A stretch of DNA of 64,000 bases, taken from NCBI GenBank assembly GCA_030248065.1, contig JASAMV010000374.1:1-64000 (forward strand), written 5' to 3'. The DNA is from Rhynchonema sp. JSB1_4. Taxonomy: Eukaryota; Nematoda; Chromadorea; Monhysterida; Xyalidae. Both the position numbers and the translations under genes were made by a program. The notes below the pieces were generated by a model. That model saw nothing but the letters and a program-made list of their open reading frames with translations, was not told the origin of the DNA and did no database searches. Shown piece after piece: positions 34,391 through 46,500 of this stretch. Within the stretch, counting starts at the first letter, position 1. Each line of letters begins with the position of its first letter.

Positions 34391-36471
34391 GTAGGTTGAC
34401 AATCATTCTGTGCCGTTTTTCTTTCAGAATTGACTACATATCTACGAACTTCAACCTCAGCATAGTAGGCAATAAAAACAAACACATAAAATAAAAGACG
34501 GGCATCAATGTCAGCTATAAGCACTAAACACATCTCGTTGATTGCAATAAAAGAAAAGCAACGTTGCGCACATCTTAATTTGCAACAAGACTTTGAACGA
34601 ATTAAACTCAAAAACGTTTAGGCACGTATATTTTGAATAGCATTACACTCAAACCTTGAACAAACCATGGGTGATATTTTCCAAAAGGGGGAAAGGGGGG
34701 GGGGGGGGAAAGGGGGGGGTAAACTCGGGCGCGAGCCCGGGCGGGGCCCGCCGGGGGTAAACAAAAAAAACCCCCCCCACAGCCGGCGCTCTTTCTTTCT
34801 CCCCCCCCGCCCCCCCCCCCCCTTCCACCCTCCCTTCCACCCCCCCCCCCCCCCCCCCCCCCCCCCCTACACCGTTTCGAAAATATCACCCCATGAAGAG
34901 AGAATGCATAGTCTGTTAGCATGACGTTGGTATATCTCAGACAATCTGTGCGAAAATACGAACCCTCGGGACAACCATGGTGTCATAAAGATTTCAACGG
35001 TGCAAAAAGTGCGCGAGGCGACGAAATGTGTTCTGCCCCATGCATATTGACTAAAAGGCGGTGCCTGCTGTGTGTTGGTGTTGTTGAAGTTTAGCTGCAA
35101 AACAGATTACAACATGGTTGAATGCACAGAGATACGGCATCGAATAAAGCCAGGTCTGGGCTGTGAGTGAAGGGGTGGGCTTGTGAGACTCAATCGAGCC
35201 GCGATCTGTTGACGATTTGTATTGTGTTCCACGGCTATGGTAATTGAGTTGCGAAGATTTATTTTTTATTTTCAAAAACTTCGATTTTTGTCGCATGTTG
35301 GCTCCAGGTCCAGACGATTCGATTTCAAATATGAATTTTCTCACACGCACTGCTGGTTGCAAGGTCGAGAGATGCATGCACACCAAAGGTGCAGCCTTCA
35401 TCAGCTAAACACACGCGCACACAGACAACTTGATCAACGATTCTACATGTACAGAGCTGTACCGTGTTTCTGAACGGACAAGGCGAGCAGTGATTAATTA
35501 AACAGTTACCTTGATAAAACAGGGTCGAACTGATCTTTCAGATTCGGTGTGCTGATGTCTTGTGTTTGCTCCGTTTTGTTTGCGCGTGGTGCAATAGGAC
35601 ATGACCATGAGCCTTTGACATCTCTATCAACGCAACACGCACATATGCGAACATAAACAGTTCAACCTGAGATGCCCTCTGTCTATGCGCGCTTTTGTTT
35701 TTCCAACGCCGCTCGCGTGTGCGCGAAGCGCGAAAAACTGCAAACATCTCGCATAACGCGCATAGACTTTTTTCATCAAACAATCCGCCGTAAGATTGAG
35801 TGTACACCAGGATGATTCAGTGTCAATCTGATTCCACTACTGTACATTGTACACTAACAAGGTATATTAGCCATCTTCGTGTTTGTGTGTGACTGTATAC
35901 TTGCATTTTCAGCCATAAATACATCACAAACACTAAACTGTACAGTACCTACAGCCACCTGCGCACCAAACTGGTTGTGCACTGCGCGTAGAGTCACCCC
36001 TGCGAGTAATCTCCCAGCGCGCGAAACCAACTCTTTACTTTATTTCAGTCTTGTCGTGTTGTGCGTTTTGTATTTGTAATTCGCTCCCGTGCTGCAGAGG
36101 TATCAAATGACGTTCACCACTAATCGGACGTGACAATCCGCAATTGTCGCTCATAAACAATCATTTGTGCGGTTGCGTGTTGTTGATGCCGCGAGCATAT
36201 TGCCAAAATTGTGGCTAAATATTGATCGCGACACAACATGCCTCGCTTTGCTGCCCTCTTTTGATACTGTTTGCATAGTTTCGAAAAAATCCATTTTTCA
36301 GTTATGGTTTCTGCAGATGCGAGCAAACTGTTCCAAGACAGCAATAAATATTCCGCGAATTTGTTTTTCTTTTCTCATCACGCTACGTGATACGATCCCA
36401 GCGCGCTGCGTGTTGTTATCAAATCCATATTTTCTCCGAATCATTGTGAACGCATCGGTTTGTGTTTGCAG
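34391..36471. other. Intron between CH1 and CH2, left part
   Basis: It contains the second foldback copy (34666-34895) and AT-rich sequence; no coding exon recognised. It probably also contains the promoter for the CH2-only first exon at 36.5 kb. Confidence 0.5.
34666..34895. mobile_element. Second copy of the CATGGGTGATATTTTC foldback element
   Basis: The ends CATGGGTGATATTTTCCAAA and ACCGTTTCGAAAATATCACCCCATG match the element at 27873-28100. The interior is replaced by G- and C-homopolymers (34685-34867), probably a badly resolved or expanded hairpin. Confidence 0.7.
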
Positions 36472-36539
36472 CCCCCGAATTGTCCCGATCGATCCCCATC
36501 GAATCGCAATTACAGTCTCAATTGCAACAACACAGCGCC

Positions 36540-36920
36540 ATGTACAAGGTGCTCAAGTCGTATTCATCGAAGGCGGAGCGCAAGAGCGCGCAACACCACG
36601 TCAGCCACTCGACCACCACCAACGGTCACACGCATAGTCAACAATACAACAACAACAGCGAGAATACAGCCCTGTACTCGTCAGTGCTGGACGGTGGCGG
36701 GTCAGTGGACTCGTCACACAGTCACAGTGGTGGTGCGATGGTGCCTGTGCACCAACAGCCCGTGTCACGAGCGTTGGGAGTGCCACACACAAACGGGCAT
36801 GGCTACACGAATGGCACCAACAAGGAATCGTCCAAGTACGAGACCCATGAAGTCTATGAACGAAAGTTCCAGCGAATCAAGAAGGTCGTCAAGTCGGCAC
36901 AAACGAATGGTCATGGAAAG
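36540..36920 (+). CDS. vab-10: Alternative first exon of a CH2-only spectraplakin isoform
   Basis: The frame from ATG 36540 (MYKVLKSYSSKAERKSAQHH) is N/S/H-rich, ends KFQRIKKVVKSAQTNGHGK and meets GAAAG/gttggg at 36921 in phase 0, matching the CH2 exon at 39334. The flanking CH1 and CH2 exons are both phase 0. Included from the acceptor at 36471 the exon is 449 nt, not a multiple of three, so it cannot be a cassette between CH1 and CH2. It fits only as a first exon, giving a protein with CH2 alone, as known for mammalian dystonin/MACF1 isoform 3. Confidence 0.68.
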
Positions 36921-39333
36921 GTTGGGATTTGGATGTGTGAAGGTGCTTTGGCTGCTGCACCAATGTTGTGTTTACAGGAAGAGGATAGGTATAGGCAACC
37001 CCCCGCCCCCCCACCCACACCCCGCAGGCGACCCCCCAACCCCCCCCCCAAACCCAAACACCCAACAACAAGAAAAAAGACCAAAAAAAACAAAAAAAAA
37101 AAGCCCCAACCACCAAAAAAACGCGAAAAAAGCCAACCCCCCCCCCAAGAGCAAGCAAACCCCCCCCACACCCCCCCCCACCACGAGTCTCGCCTCCGAA
37201 TTTTAAATAGTTTGGATCAGTCTGCGCGTAAAACGTCACCGACTGTAGTGCTTCCACGTACATACCTATGATCCCTTTTGGGAAATGGTCAAATGGATTA
37301 GCTGCTCATTTTTTTGGTGGCCCGCCTTGTTTTTCAAGCATTCGCATAACGGAATTTATTACCTTCTTGGCCAGTTATGTAGGTCCTCCAATGATTTAGA
37401 ATTTACAATCATAGCAAGCGCGTTAGAGTCATTTTATACTTTTATACAATCGATGTCCGACTCCTTATTCGGCACAGGACCTGTAATTTTTATTGCAAAT
37501 TGAATTCACACGCATCGATTTACACAAGTGTAATGCGTGTAACAAGGGTGATGTAACTAATGTAATCGGAATGTAACGATTGTTTGCCGATAGCTGACAG
37601 AAAAAACACGTTTCATGTTTCGCGCGTCCACCGATAACGTCTCGTATTTGACATTAATTCGCACATGTAATGTCTGATGTGATGAAAAACAGTACCGAAT
37701 TGCCTTCCTGGCCGGGAAAACCGGTAGCAACGTTGAATGTGTCGATACTGTACATACACGTCAGGACAAGCAAATGTTCATATTCAGAAGGTGTTTGTAC
37801 TAACGTGCTAACAATCAATATAATTCGTGTATAATGCTGACTATTATTGGCAAACGATCCGTGAATTGAAATTGATGCACATTCTGCTGGTTAATTTAGA
37901 CGCTCATCAGCTGCTTGTAAGTGACGCCGCCGTTCAACTTTTTTCATTCTGGCATGTTTCGTTCGTGGTGTATCACATTGTATGAATCGGCGCCTTGGCT
38001 TGGGGTGTTATAAAAATTGTAGTACTAATTTTATTCCAAATTTGATCAAACAACACAATGCAAATTTGTTTTCCTCAGTCGTATTTTTGGCAGATGCAGT
38101 GCGCGAGGCAATGCCTTTGTCACCCGTCCAGATCTTGGCACACGGGTGTTTGTTTGAGAAGTTTGGGCGTGTAAAGTTGGGTTGTGTGTGTTTATTTGTT
38201 TGAATTGTTGCGCATTTGTGAATATTTTGACGAAAATAATTCTGACTTTACTCCAAGCTGGTGAAATTCCCGTGTTTTGTGTGTGTGCTTCTGAATTGTG
38301 TTTGTTTGACTTGAAAGACGAAATCTATGGGGACAGGGACTGTACTGTCGTGACAAAAAATATAAAAATGTTCTGTCTTAATCCTACTTTATTTTTTGTG
38401 AAGAAGCCACCTGTTCTTGGTAGAATCAGGTGACTACAAAGTCAACCTGCTACAATCTCAGTGCAATCGTATACACCGCAAACTGTGAGCCTCACCATCG
38501 GACTTTGTATAACTTTGTGTATAATTTGATGCCAAAAGGTTGACGGGAAAACCAGTCTGATCTTGGTGCTCAGATGATATTTTTCACCTCAAATTCGAAG
38601 AATAGTACACAATCGAGCAAATTCTTCGTCTATAGATATCGCCGGCTGACTTAGTGCCCATCGTTACGCATGGACGCACACCAATCTGGATAGTCTGTAC
38701 ATTGAGTTGGTATTCTGAACACTTGTGTGTGTCTGTCAAATGTACGATTTGTATATGGTGATTCGGCGCAATAGCACTGGCGAATGACGTGAGATCACAG
38801 GCCTTGCTAAGCCAGGCCCAAAGTTGTATATTCCATTGTTTGTATTTTCATAACCCCACTGTGCAACTACGGGGTTGAGTTAAGTCAGTATTGCATCGTG
38901 TGAGTATCGCTATGAATATTTTAAAAGGGGATGACGCTTATTTGTCATTTTGGCAGTGTAATAACATTATTGCGGGCCTTGAAATTTGGCAGAGTCTATG
39001 CAACACACAGGCCCTGAAAATGCACAACGTGTAATAAATTCGAGCGAATGTAAAAAAACGAGGTACTTTACGAGTAAAAACTGCACAAGCGGTATAAACA
39101 GGTTTGCAAGCAAACTTAACGTTAATATTGTTTAACTGGTCCAAAATTGTTTAGCAAAACTATTACCGTTCTAAACACTCCACCACGCGTAAATAGCGTC
39201 TTAAACCATTCAAGAAAGCCGGAAACAAAAAAATGGCACAAATGTAAAAACGTACAGCCCAAAATGTGAATTCAGCAATCGACGCGATGAAAGGATGCCG
39301 TTCCTACTGAAATGTTGTTGCTTCGATTCACAG
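36921..39333. other. Intron before CH2
   Basis: 36990-37185 is an abnormal tract of C-runs followed by A-runs, probably low-quality sequence. The rest is AT-rich with no recognisable coding exon or repeat. Confidence 0.5.
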
Positions 39334-39937
39334 GTGTCCGGTCCATGGGGTCAAGAAGACGGTGTGTCAGCCAAAGAGGCCCTGTTGGCTTGGGCACAGA
39401 AGGTGACCAGTGGCTATCCCGGTGTGAATGTGCGAAACTTCACCAATTCGTGGCGTGATGGTTTGGCGTTCAACGCTGTGCTGCACAAGTACAGACCACA
39501 GACCATCAATTGGGCGAAGGTTGGGCTTTCTCTTTTTTCATTTTACATGGTTAATCAGTTTGTCTCATACTCAGGCTGACGTAAAACATTAACCGATCGG
39601 CCCTTCTACGATATGTTTCATCTTGATGCTGTCTCACGTTGTTCAATTTTCTCAATAAGCGGATGTTTCATGCAAAATCTGACTCAAAAGTCGTCGCAAT
39701 CACGCATTTCTTTCCAACAAAAACCAAATGTGAAACATCACGGCACAGGTGTCAGCCAAGGAGACGTCGAACCGCGAGCGTTTGGAGCACGCATTCAGCA
39801 AGGCCGAGTCCGAATTCGGCGTGACGCGTCTGCTTGACCCGGTCGACATCGACACCGACCATCCAGATGAGAAATCGGTGATCACCTATGTGTCGTCGTT
39901 GTACGACGCCCTGCCCAACATGCCAGAATACGATCAG
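39334..39937 (+). CDS. vab-10: Spectraplakin CH2 domain (two exons)
   Basis: Exons 39334-39519 and 39749-39937 read [40 protein letters not shown], then [27 protein letters not shown] and [16 protein letters not shown]. These are the standard landmarks of the second calponin-homology domain of spectrin/plakin actin-binding modules. Both junctions are phase 0. The exon pair ends EYDQ before the plakin domain at 43527, also phase 0. The inter-CH linker lacks the ISDI-type segment usual after ILHFQ and is rewritten as [10 protein letters not shown]. Confidence 0.95.
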
Positions 39938-42917
39938 GTATGCACATGATGCTCTTATGCATAATTTTATTATTGGCATTTTTCTCCTGTTTCAACAGCT
40001 TTTCATGTGGGCGTCACAATATTTTGTTTAAGCGGTCGTAATTGCGGGAAGATGTTTTCAGCACATCGACATTAAATGAGTCACTGACTTTTTGCATGAC
40101 CATCGAATTGATTCACAAGAAATTACCATCTTACGTACAGTTAACATGCCACTGAATGACTGTTTCTGAGTCATCACTGCTGTTTCATTATGGTATAGTT
40201 TTATCGAGAAAACATTCCAACGCACATGTGCGTGTGCACGCCCATTAAAGATTTCCCGTGAACACGTCGTTTTCAAAAAAAACTGTGAACTTACAATGGG
40301 TTCATTAGAAGGGTTGTTTGGGGGTCGTTGCGGTTTCGATGTGGTTATTACCCAACTCTGGCATAAAATATTATTATTCTATGATAAGCACAACTTTTTA
40401 AGCTGCCATAGCACTGTTCTCGGCCGCGTTTTTAATTTCGCGCGTTAATGCGATTTTTGCTTTTATGACATAAGCAAGTCAAATAATCATATACAGTTGA
40501 AGGTCGCTGAAACGTCTGGTATGCCCACATCTTTTTAACAGCACAGGAAATCTCTCTATTTATGCATTTTCACATCTCACTATGTTTATTTGCCTTACAT
40601 CTGCGGCAAAAAACTTTCCGTTTCAACAACAACGCATAAACTTGAGCAGGAAAAAACGTAAAAATGTCATGGTCCAAGATCGCTAGCAATGCGTGGCAAG
40701 ATGAGGGGCGGTGCACAAGAGTACTGACGTCTCGTTATCAGGGTTGTTTGCGTTGGCTGACTTGAACGTAAAGATGGCTGTATTGGCAATTTTAGCCACA
40801 AGTGATAACGCCTCCATCGCCAATGTTAGTATTTACTTTTATACTGACTACACCTAAAATGGTGGTCTTGACGGGAAAAATGATGATGCAGGAACTATAC
40901 TACATGCTTCTACCTTGCACAACAAAGGTGGTTGGAAGTGCACCATGATACACCTTGACAGCTCAGGGCATATTGCCCAATGGATTGAAGGTAGACTTAT
41001 CACTCAGGTGTGCAGAATTTACCCAAATGTTGAAACGTGTTTGCAAACTGATCACAGCTGCCTCATACAACGTTATGAGTTGTACCCTCATATCAATACC
41101 TGTATCATACAATCTCATTTTCGTTGTACAACAAACAGCAGGTATTGGTAGCAACAACGACAAAGGTAAAAAGTTATAGATTATGCGTCATTTGTGTCTG
41201 TGCGTGCCCAAACGCAGCTAAGAAACTAGGAAATTCTTGATAATACATGTATAACACGTCGCCTTTGGTTTGTATCACTGCCGCTTCGGCCTGTTTAGTC
41301 TCAGAAACTAACATGCTATTCAATACATACAATATCTACACGTTCACATACGAAAACCATCGAATTTGAACACTTTGCCCTTCTGGTACCAATACTGCAG
41401 CAGTTGGTCAGATGTGTATGTGTGTGTGTAATCCAAGTCAAACCCCACCCAACTTCATCTTTATCCGATCCCATACTTTCATAACCGAATGCTTGCACAC
41501 ACGCCTAATTGCAGTTTGGTGATCACAATTTGTGATAGAGACGTAAACCGCGCGGCCTTGACGTTCTGTGTTTGCTGCAGTTTTGTCAATGTTGTTGCTA
41601 TTGGTTATGGGGATCGTCATTTGCACAGTTCAGATTTCTCTTGGCTGCGCGACCCTGAGTTATAAAGGTGATGTCTGCACATACAATAGTCGACCAAAGT
41701 TAGGCAGAATAGTGTCTGTTGACGTTGCCGAATCAGGCCACTCAGAATTCTGCAATCGCTAATCCAATCAAAATCTCATCTATATGTATCTCATCAAATC
41801 ATGGCTAGCAACCAGCCGATCGGTTGCAAGTCCTGAAATGCACGTTTCGGTTATTCACTCATTCGTGTTCCATTCCTTTCGCACCAAAACGGTACCGGTC
41901 CCGTTTCGGGCATTGCTTTGTGCTCGTTATTGATTATAGCGGCATTTACGACCTTCTGACAGTTGGGGGCAGCCACAGTACCGTTACGTGCAGAGGGATC
42001 AACAGCGAAGTTTACATGAGCTCACACACGCGACACTCTGACTTCATCAGAAATATATACAACCAAGGGTGCCCAATGTCGCTGCATTCGCATGCACTGT
42101 ACCGTACACGACAACGTCGCTCGTGTTGTTGTTGTCGCAGGCATGAACGTGCATCTACATGACAACGTTCAACACTGATAGCGCAGCGGTTTTACGGGCA
42201 GGAGAATTCATGCATGGTTTTTATGTCGAAAATGTGGCGTGTCTCAGCATGATGCACACCTTTGTGCTGTTGCCACACAAGCGACTCCGTTTCACTTGCT
42301 TTTGGACGTCTTGTACATACATACATACACTGTACATGAACATACTTGTAGTTTTGTGCGCTTTTTTCACAGCGCCGATCATCTCGGTAAACTGTCAGTC
42401 ATGTCTATCTGTATGGCTATCATGTTGCGCTGCCGCATCTATAAATTTCTGATGGTTGATACCAGATAAAAATTATGCGCTTGTCGCTCGCGAAAGTTTG
42501 ACTATAATATACAAATACATATTGTACATACATATGCAGATCCCACTGAACGTTTGTTTGTGCAAATGTCCAGGTTCGCTACCAGGTGAATAAAAATATA
42601 CCGAGAAAACCGAAAAACGTTTATGCGCTGCCATTGTCATGCGGTCAGCCGCACTCTGTATGTTGGCAATGGACAAATACCATTGCCCATTATGCTTGCT
42701 GGATATCCGCGGACTTTAAAAGTTTGCATATTGCTTTTTATATTGTCATTGACCGCAATTGCAAACAGGTTAATAGACTGTGTTCACTCAGTCACTACTA
42801 TACTGTAAGTTTGTTGCAGCGCCATGTAAAACGCGAGAAATTACACCGCGCGCAGAAAAGGTGTCAAATGACAGCATTTAACCTGATCACCACTCATTAC
42901 TATTGACAACCGACATC
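39938..42917. other. Intron between CH2 and the plakin domain
   Basis: No exon or repeat recognised in this AT-rich stretch. It probably includes promoter sequence for the first exon at 42.9 kb, but no element can be named. Confidence 0.45.
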
Positions 42918-43379
42918 ATGACTAGTCGTCAGCAGTACAGTACCCATCGTGAGTACAACTACTCGCGGAATGCAACGTCAACCGGCAACACTAGTGGTTA
43001 CATGAACGGTCATTCTGGTCAGATTACAAACGGATCCACTAATCATAATGGGGTAGGGGTGCACCCCCCGGTCAATCAGCAGTTACGCATTGACCCATTT
43101 GCCGGCCAGCAACCGCCGCAACCCGCACCAAGACGCCTGGTTGCGCAGAATCCGAAACAATTGACCACACAGGCAGTGGTGCACACAAGTACACCGATCA
43201 ATCAGGGATATGCCCATCAACAGCAGCAGCGAGAATACAATGTGTCAATGCACAACACAATGTCAACCAGTTACACCAAATACGGAGTCGGCACCGGACT
43301 GGGCTCGGGCTATGCCAGTGCTGCAATGTCGTCACCCACACGCGCCTCGCTTTCCAGCTATACGTCCAGCTGGATTCAG
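42918..43379 (+). CDS. vab-10: Alternative first exon of an isoform lacking the actin-binding domain
   Basis: ATG 42918 opens 154 codons (MTSRQQYSTHREYNYSRN...) rich in N, Q, S, T and P. They end SSYTSSWIQ at a donor CAG/gtgctc in phase 0, and the plakin-domain exon 147 bp downstream starts in phase 0. CH2 also ends in phase 0, so the exon (if it had an acceptor) could be a cassette. No good acceptor lies before it and it starts with ATG, so a promoter-specific first exon is preferred. It would make a plakin protein without CH domains, as some plectin and BPAG1 forms do. Confidence 0.65.
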
Positions 43380-43526
43380 GTGCTCGCTCGCGGTTTAGGG
43401 CCAATTTTCATAAAAAAACACGATGTGTTCAATAATGTGACGTCTACATGATTTCTTTTTCAAGAAGAATATTTTTAAAAATAAATACATATCTCCAAAC
43501 TTTTCACTTTCACATTCCCTCTGCAG

Positions 43527-46500
43527 TATGAGAACGACATGGACGAATACACGCACGAGGCACGTGAATGGTTGCGATGGGTGCAACGCGCCACTCAGTT
43601 GATGCGCGATAGGTTGGTTGTACTTTGTGTTTTACAAGTTGGTAACTTTTTTGGAACGTCGCCTTCCAAATTCAGGCAAATGCCGTCGAGTCCGGCCGAT
43701 CTTCGTCAGCTGCAGGCCGAAATGAACAGATTCCGCAACGATGACATGCCGAAACGATTGAGGGACAAACAACGACTTGCTGATAAATACACCGAACTAC
43801 TGGTGGGTAGAATACAGAGTATTCTCAAAACAATTGTCTGTGTTTGTTTCTAAAAAATAAATGTGACAAATACATTTCTCTCTTTGCAGCGTCTGTTCAG
43901 CGGCACGGGTCTGTTGCACATCGACGAGGATTTGTCGACGGCCAATCTGGACCGAGCCTGGAACCAACTGGTGAAGTCCATGGAGGAACGTGATCGGTTG
44001 ATCAATGATCGTGCCGGAACGCTCGGCTCCATGAACGTTCGTATTCCCGTATTTGTTGTTTATCTTGTTCGAAAATGCTTTTAATCAAAAGAAGTGCATC
44101 CAATTCAGGACCTGACCAACCGCCTGCAACGTGGAGTGGTCGAAATCAATGAAAAGCTCGATTCAATCCTTGTGCGCATTGAAACGGCCGAACAGAAACT
44201 GGACACAACGCCACCGATGGAGATGAAACCAATGTTGGACAAGATTGTCAATGACCTGATGGTTGGTTTTTTAACATTTTTTGCGTTTTGTTCAATTAGC
44301 CTTGCATTTCCTTTCATATACTGTATTGCCGAATTTCTTAAATTTCAGGTGCTCGAAGCGCCGATACTGTCATATTTGGAGGACGTTGAGCAACTGCATC
44401 AGGCACGACATCCTGAGGCGGCCGATTGGAGACAAAAGTTCGTTCATATGTACCTTACATACATACAGTAGTTCTTTGGCATGGCGCTGCCTCTCGCAAA
44501 ACTCAACGGCCCTGATTTTGCAGGGTGACCGGTCTGCACCAACGACGTCTCGCGTACATTCAACGCGTCGAGGGCCAGTTCGTGATGATCAACCAGCGAT
44601 CCGAACATCTTCTTCGTATCGAATCCGAGAAATACAGCAAGATTCGCAGTGACGTGTTCACATCGTGCGATGAATCGATTGAATGGATTGAATTGAGACT
44701 GGCAAGTACCGGTGTTTCCCGGCTGCAGCCCTCCCCAGAATTGTGTCCCATGGGGCTCAATTCGGTAGAGTTCCCAAATAGAGCCCAGGCTCTATTTGGA
44801 ATTTATGTTTCTGTCCTTCACACCAGTATAGTATGACAAAGGTCCAATTTTTGAACTTTTCCGAATAGTGGCCCTGTTGTCCTGGCCGGAAAATTGCCTT
44901 TGATTGAATGGATCGGGTTGTTGTAGCTCGGGGTTATTGTAATGCCACCTGTTGCAGCGTCATCTGACCGAAATGCAGTTCAGCGAGGAGCTGGAGGTGC
45001 TCGAACGCATATTTGAGCAGCACAAACTCGACCATCGAGAGATTCAGGACTTCAGACAGAATGTCGATCACTGCATTGCCAGACAGGTGGCTCACATTTG
45101 TAATGAATTTTTCATTCGTAAATGCATAAAAGTGATTATCCACAGGCCCAAGTCTCGGCTGAGGACTCTGGCGAATACTGTGACATGCTGTCCACTCTGG
45201 AGTCGGTCTACAAGCAGCTGAGGGTAAGGCACCTGCATAGATTTTTTTCATTTGTGGCATTTTGGGCGTCGCCAATACATAACTTCTCTCTCCAACACAC
45301 GACATCAAATTGACTCCCTATCTAGTGCCTTGATTTCGCAGCTGAGGCTGCTCCCCATTTGCAGACCCTTTCTCAGGATGAGGGCTTGGTTCGAATCGGA
45401 TGTTGTTCCCCACCAACGTGCGTTAAACCCAGACGCGAACACTCCAAACTGCAACAGTCTCACTGTCAATACAAACCAGCATTCAAAATTTCTCAATCAT
45501 TCCAATATTGTCCAGGACCTATCGGCCGGTCGCATGCTCGACCTGGATTCACTCATCGCATTTGTGCGCGCCGCACAGATCGAATTGATGTGGATCAATG
45601 AACGCGAAGAATTGGAGGTGACACGCAACTGGTCGGATGTGAGTCAATTGGATCTGCCAATGCTGCAGAACTACTACAAACAGTTGTTGCACGAAATCGA
45701 ACTCAGGGAGGAACAGTTCAATGAGGTATGATTTTGGGAAAGTTTTAAGTGGTGTCCCGCACACATTATGCGAAAATACATGTAAAGCTGATGGGCATGA
45801 TAACAGTCGATACTTTGATCGATAATAATAGAATACCACAAGAACACTAATCATTGCACAGGTGCACAACCGTGGTGCTGCCTTGCTGAATCAGGGTCAT
45901 CCAGCTGTCGGTGTAATCGAGATCTATCTGTCAACGATGCAGTCTCAGTGGGAATACCTGTTGAGTCTGGCTAAATGCCTCGAGGTGCATCTGCAAGACG
46001 CACTCAACCTCAAATCAGTTGGTTTTCATTTTTCACTCAATTTTGAAAACGCCCGCTTTGATTTTCACAAACGGAACGCTTTTTTTCCTCAGATTATGGA
46101 GGAGGCAGAAACGTGCGACCAATGGATGACACGCCAAATGCAGCTGTTGGAGTCGCATTATGACAAACGCGAGTTGACACTTGATGAAGGTATACATTTA
46201 TTTAGCTGGACTATACTTTAATTATGTTGGTATTTTTTCCGAAAAGTCATAAAACAAGTTAAAACAGGCGAGAAACTGATGGCGGAACTGAACGAGATCA
46301 ACGATTTGTTGGAGAAGAACGGCGAAATGCTGGCGTCGCTGATCGAACGCAGTCGACACATTTCGCCCTTGTGGCAGCGGGGCGAGAGGGTCGATGGCCG
46401 CATGCCCGTCAGCGCATTGTGCAACTATCAGGACAGACATGTTGGTGCTGTGTTTTTTGAAAGTCATGTTTGAATTTTGATTTGTCTCATCTGATGAACT

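Noticed and set aside
45252..45515. Extension of the plakin exon at 45516 upstream to 45252
   Set aside because: The frame is open by chance. Exon 45146-45223 joins directly to 45516 in phase 0 and gives a continuous plakin helix, while the intervening residues match nothing in plakins.
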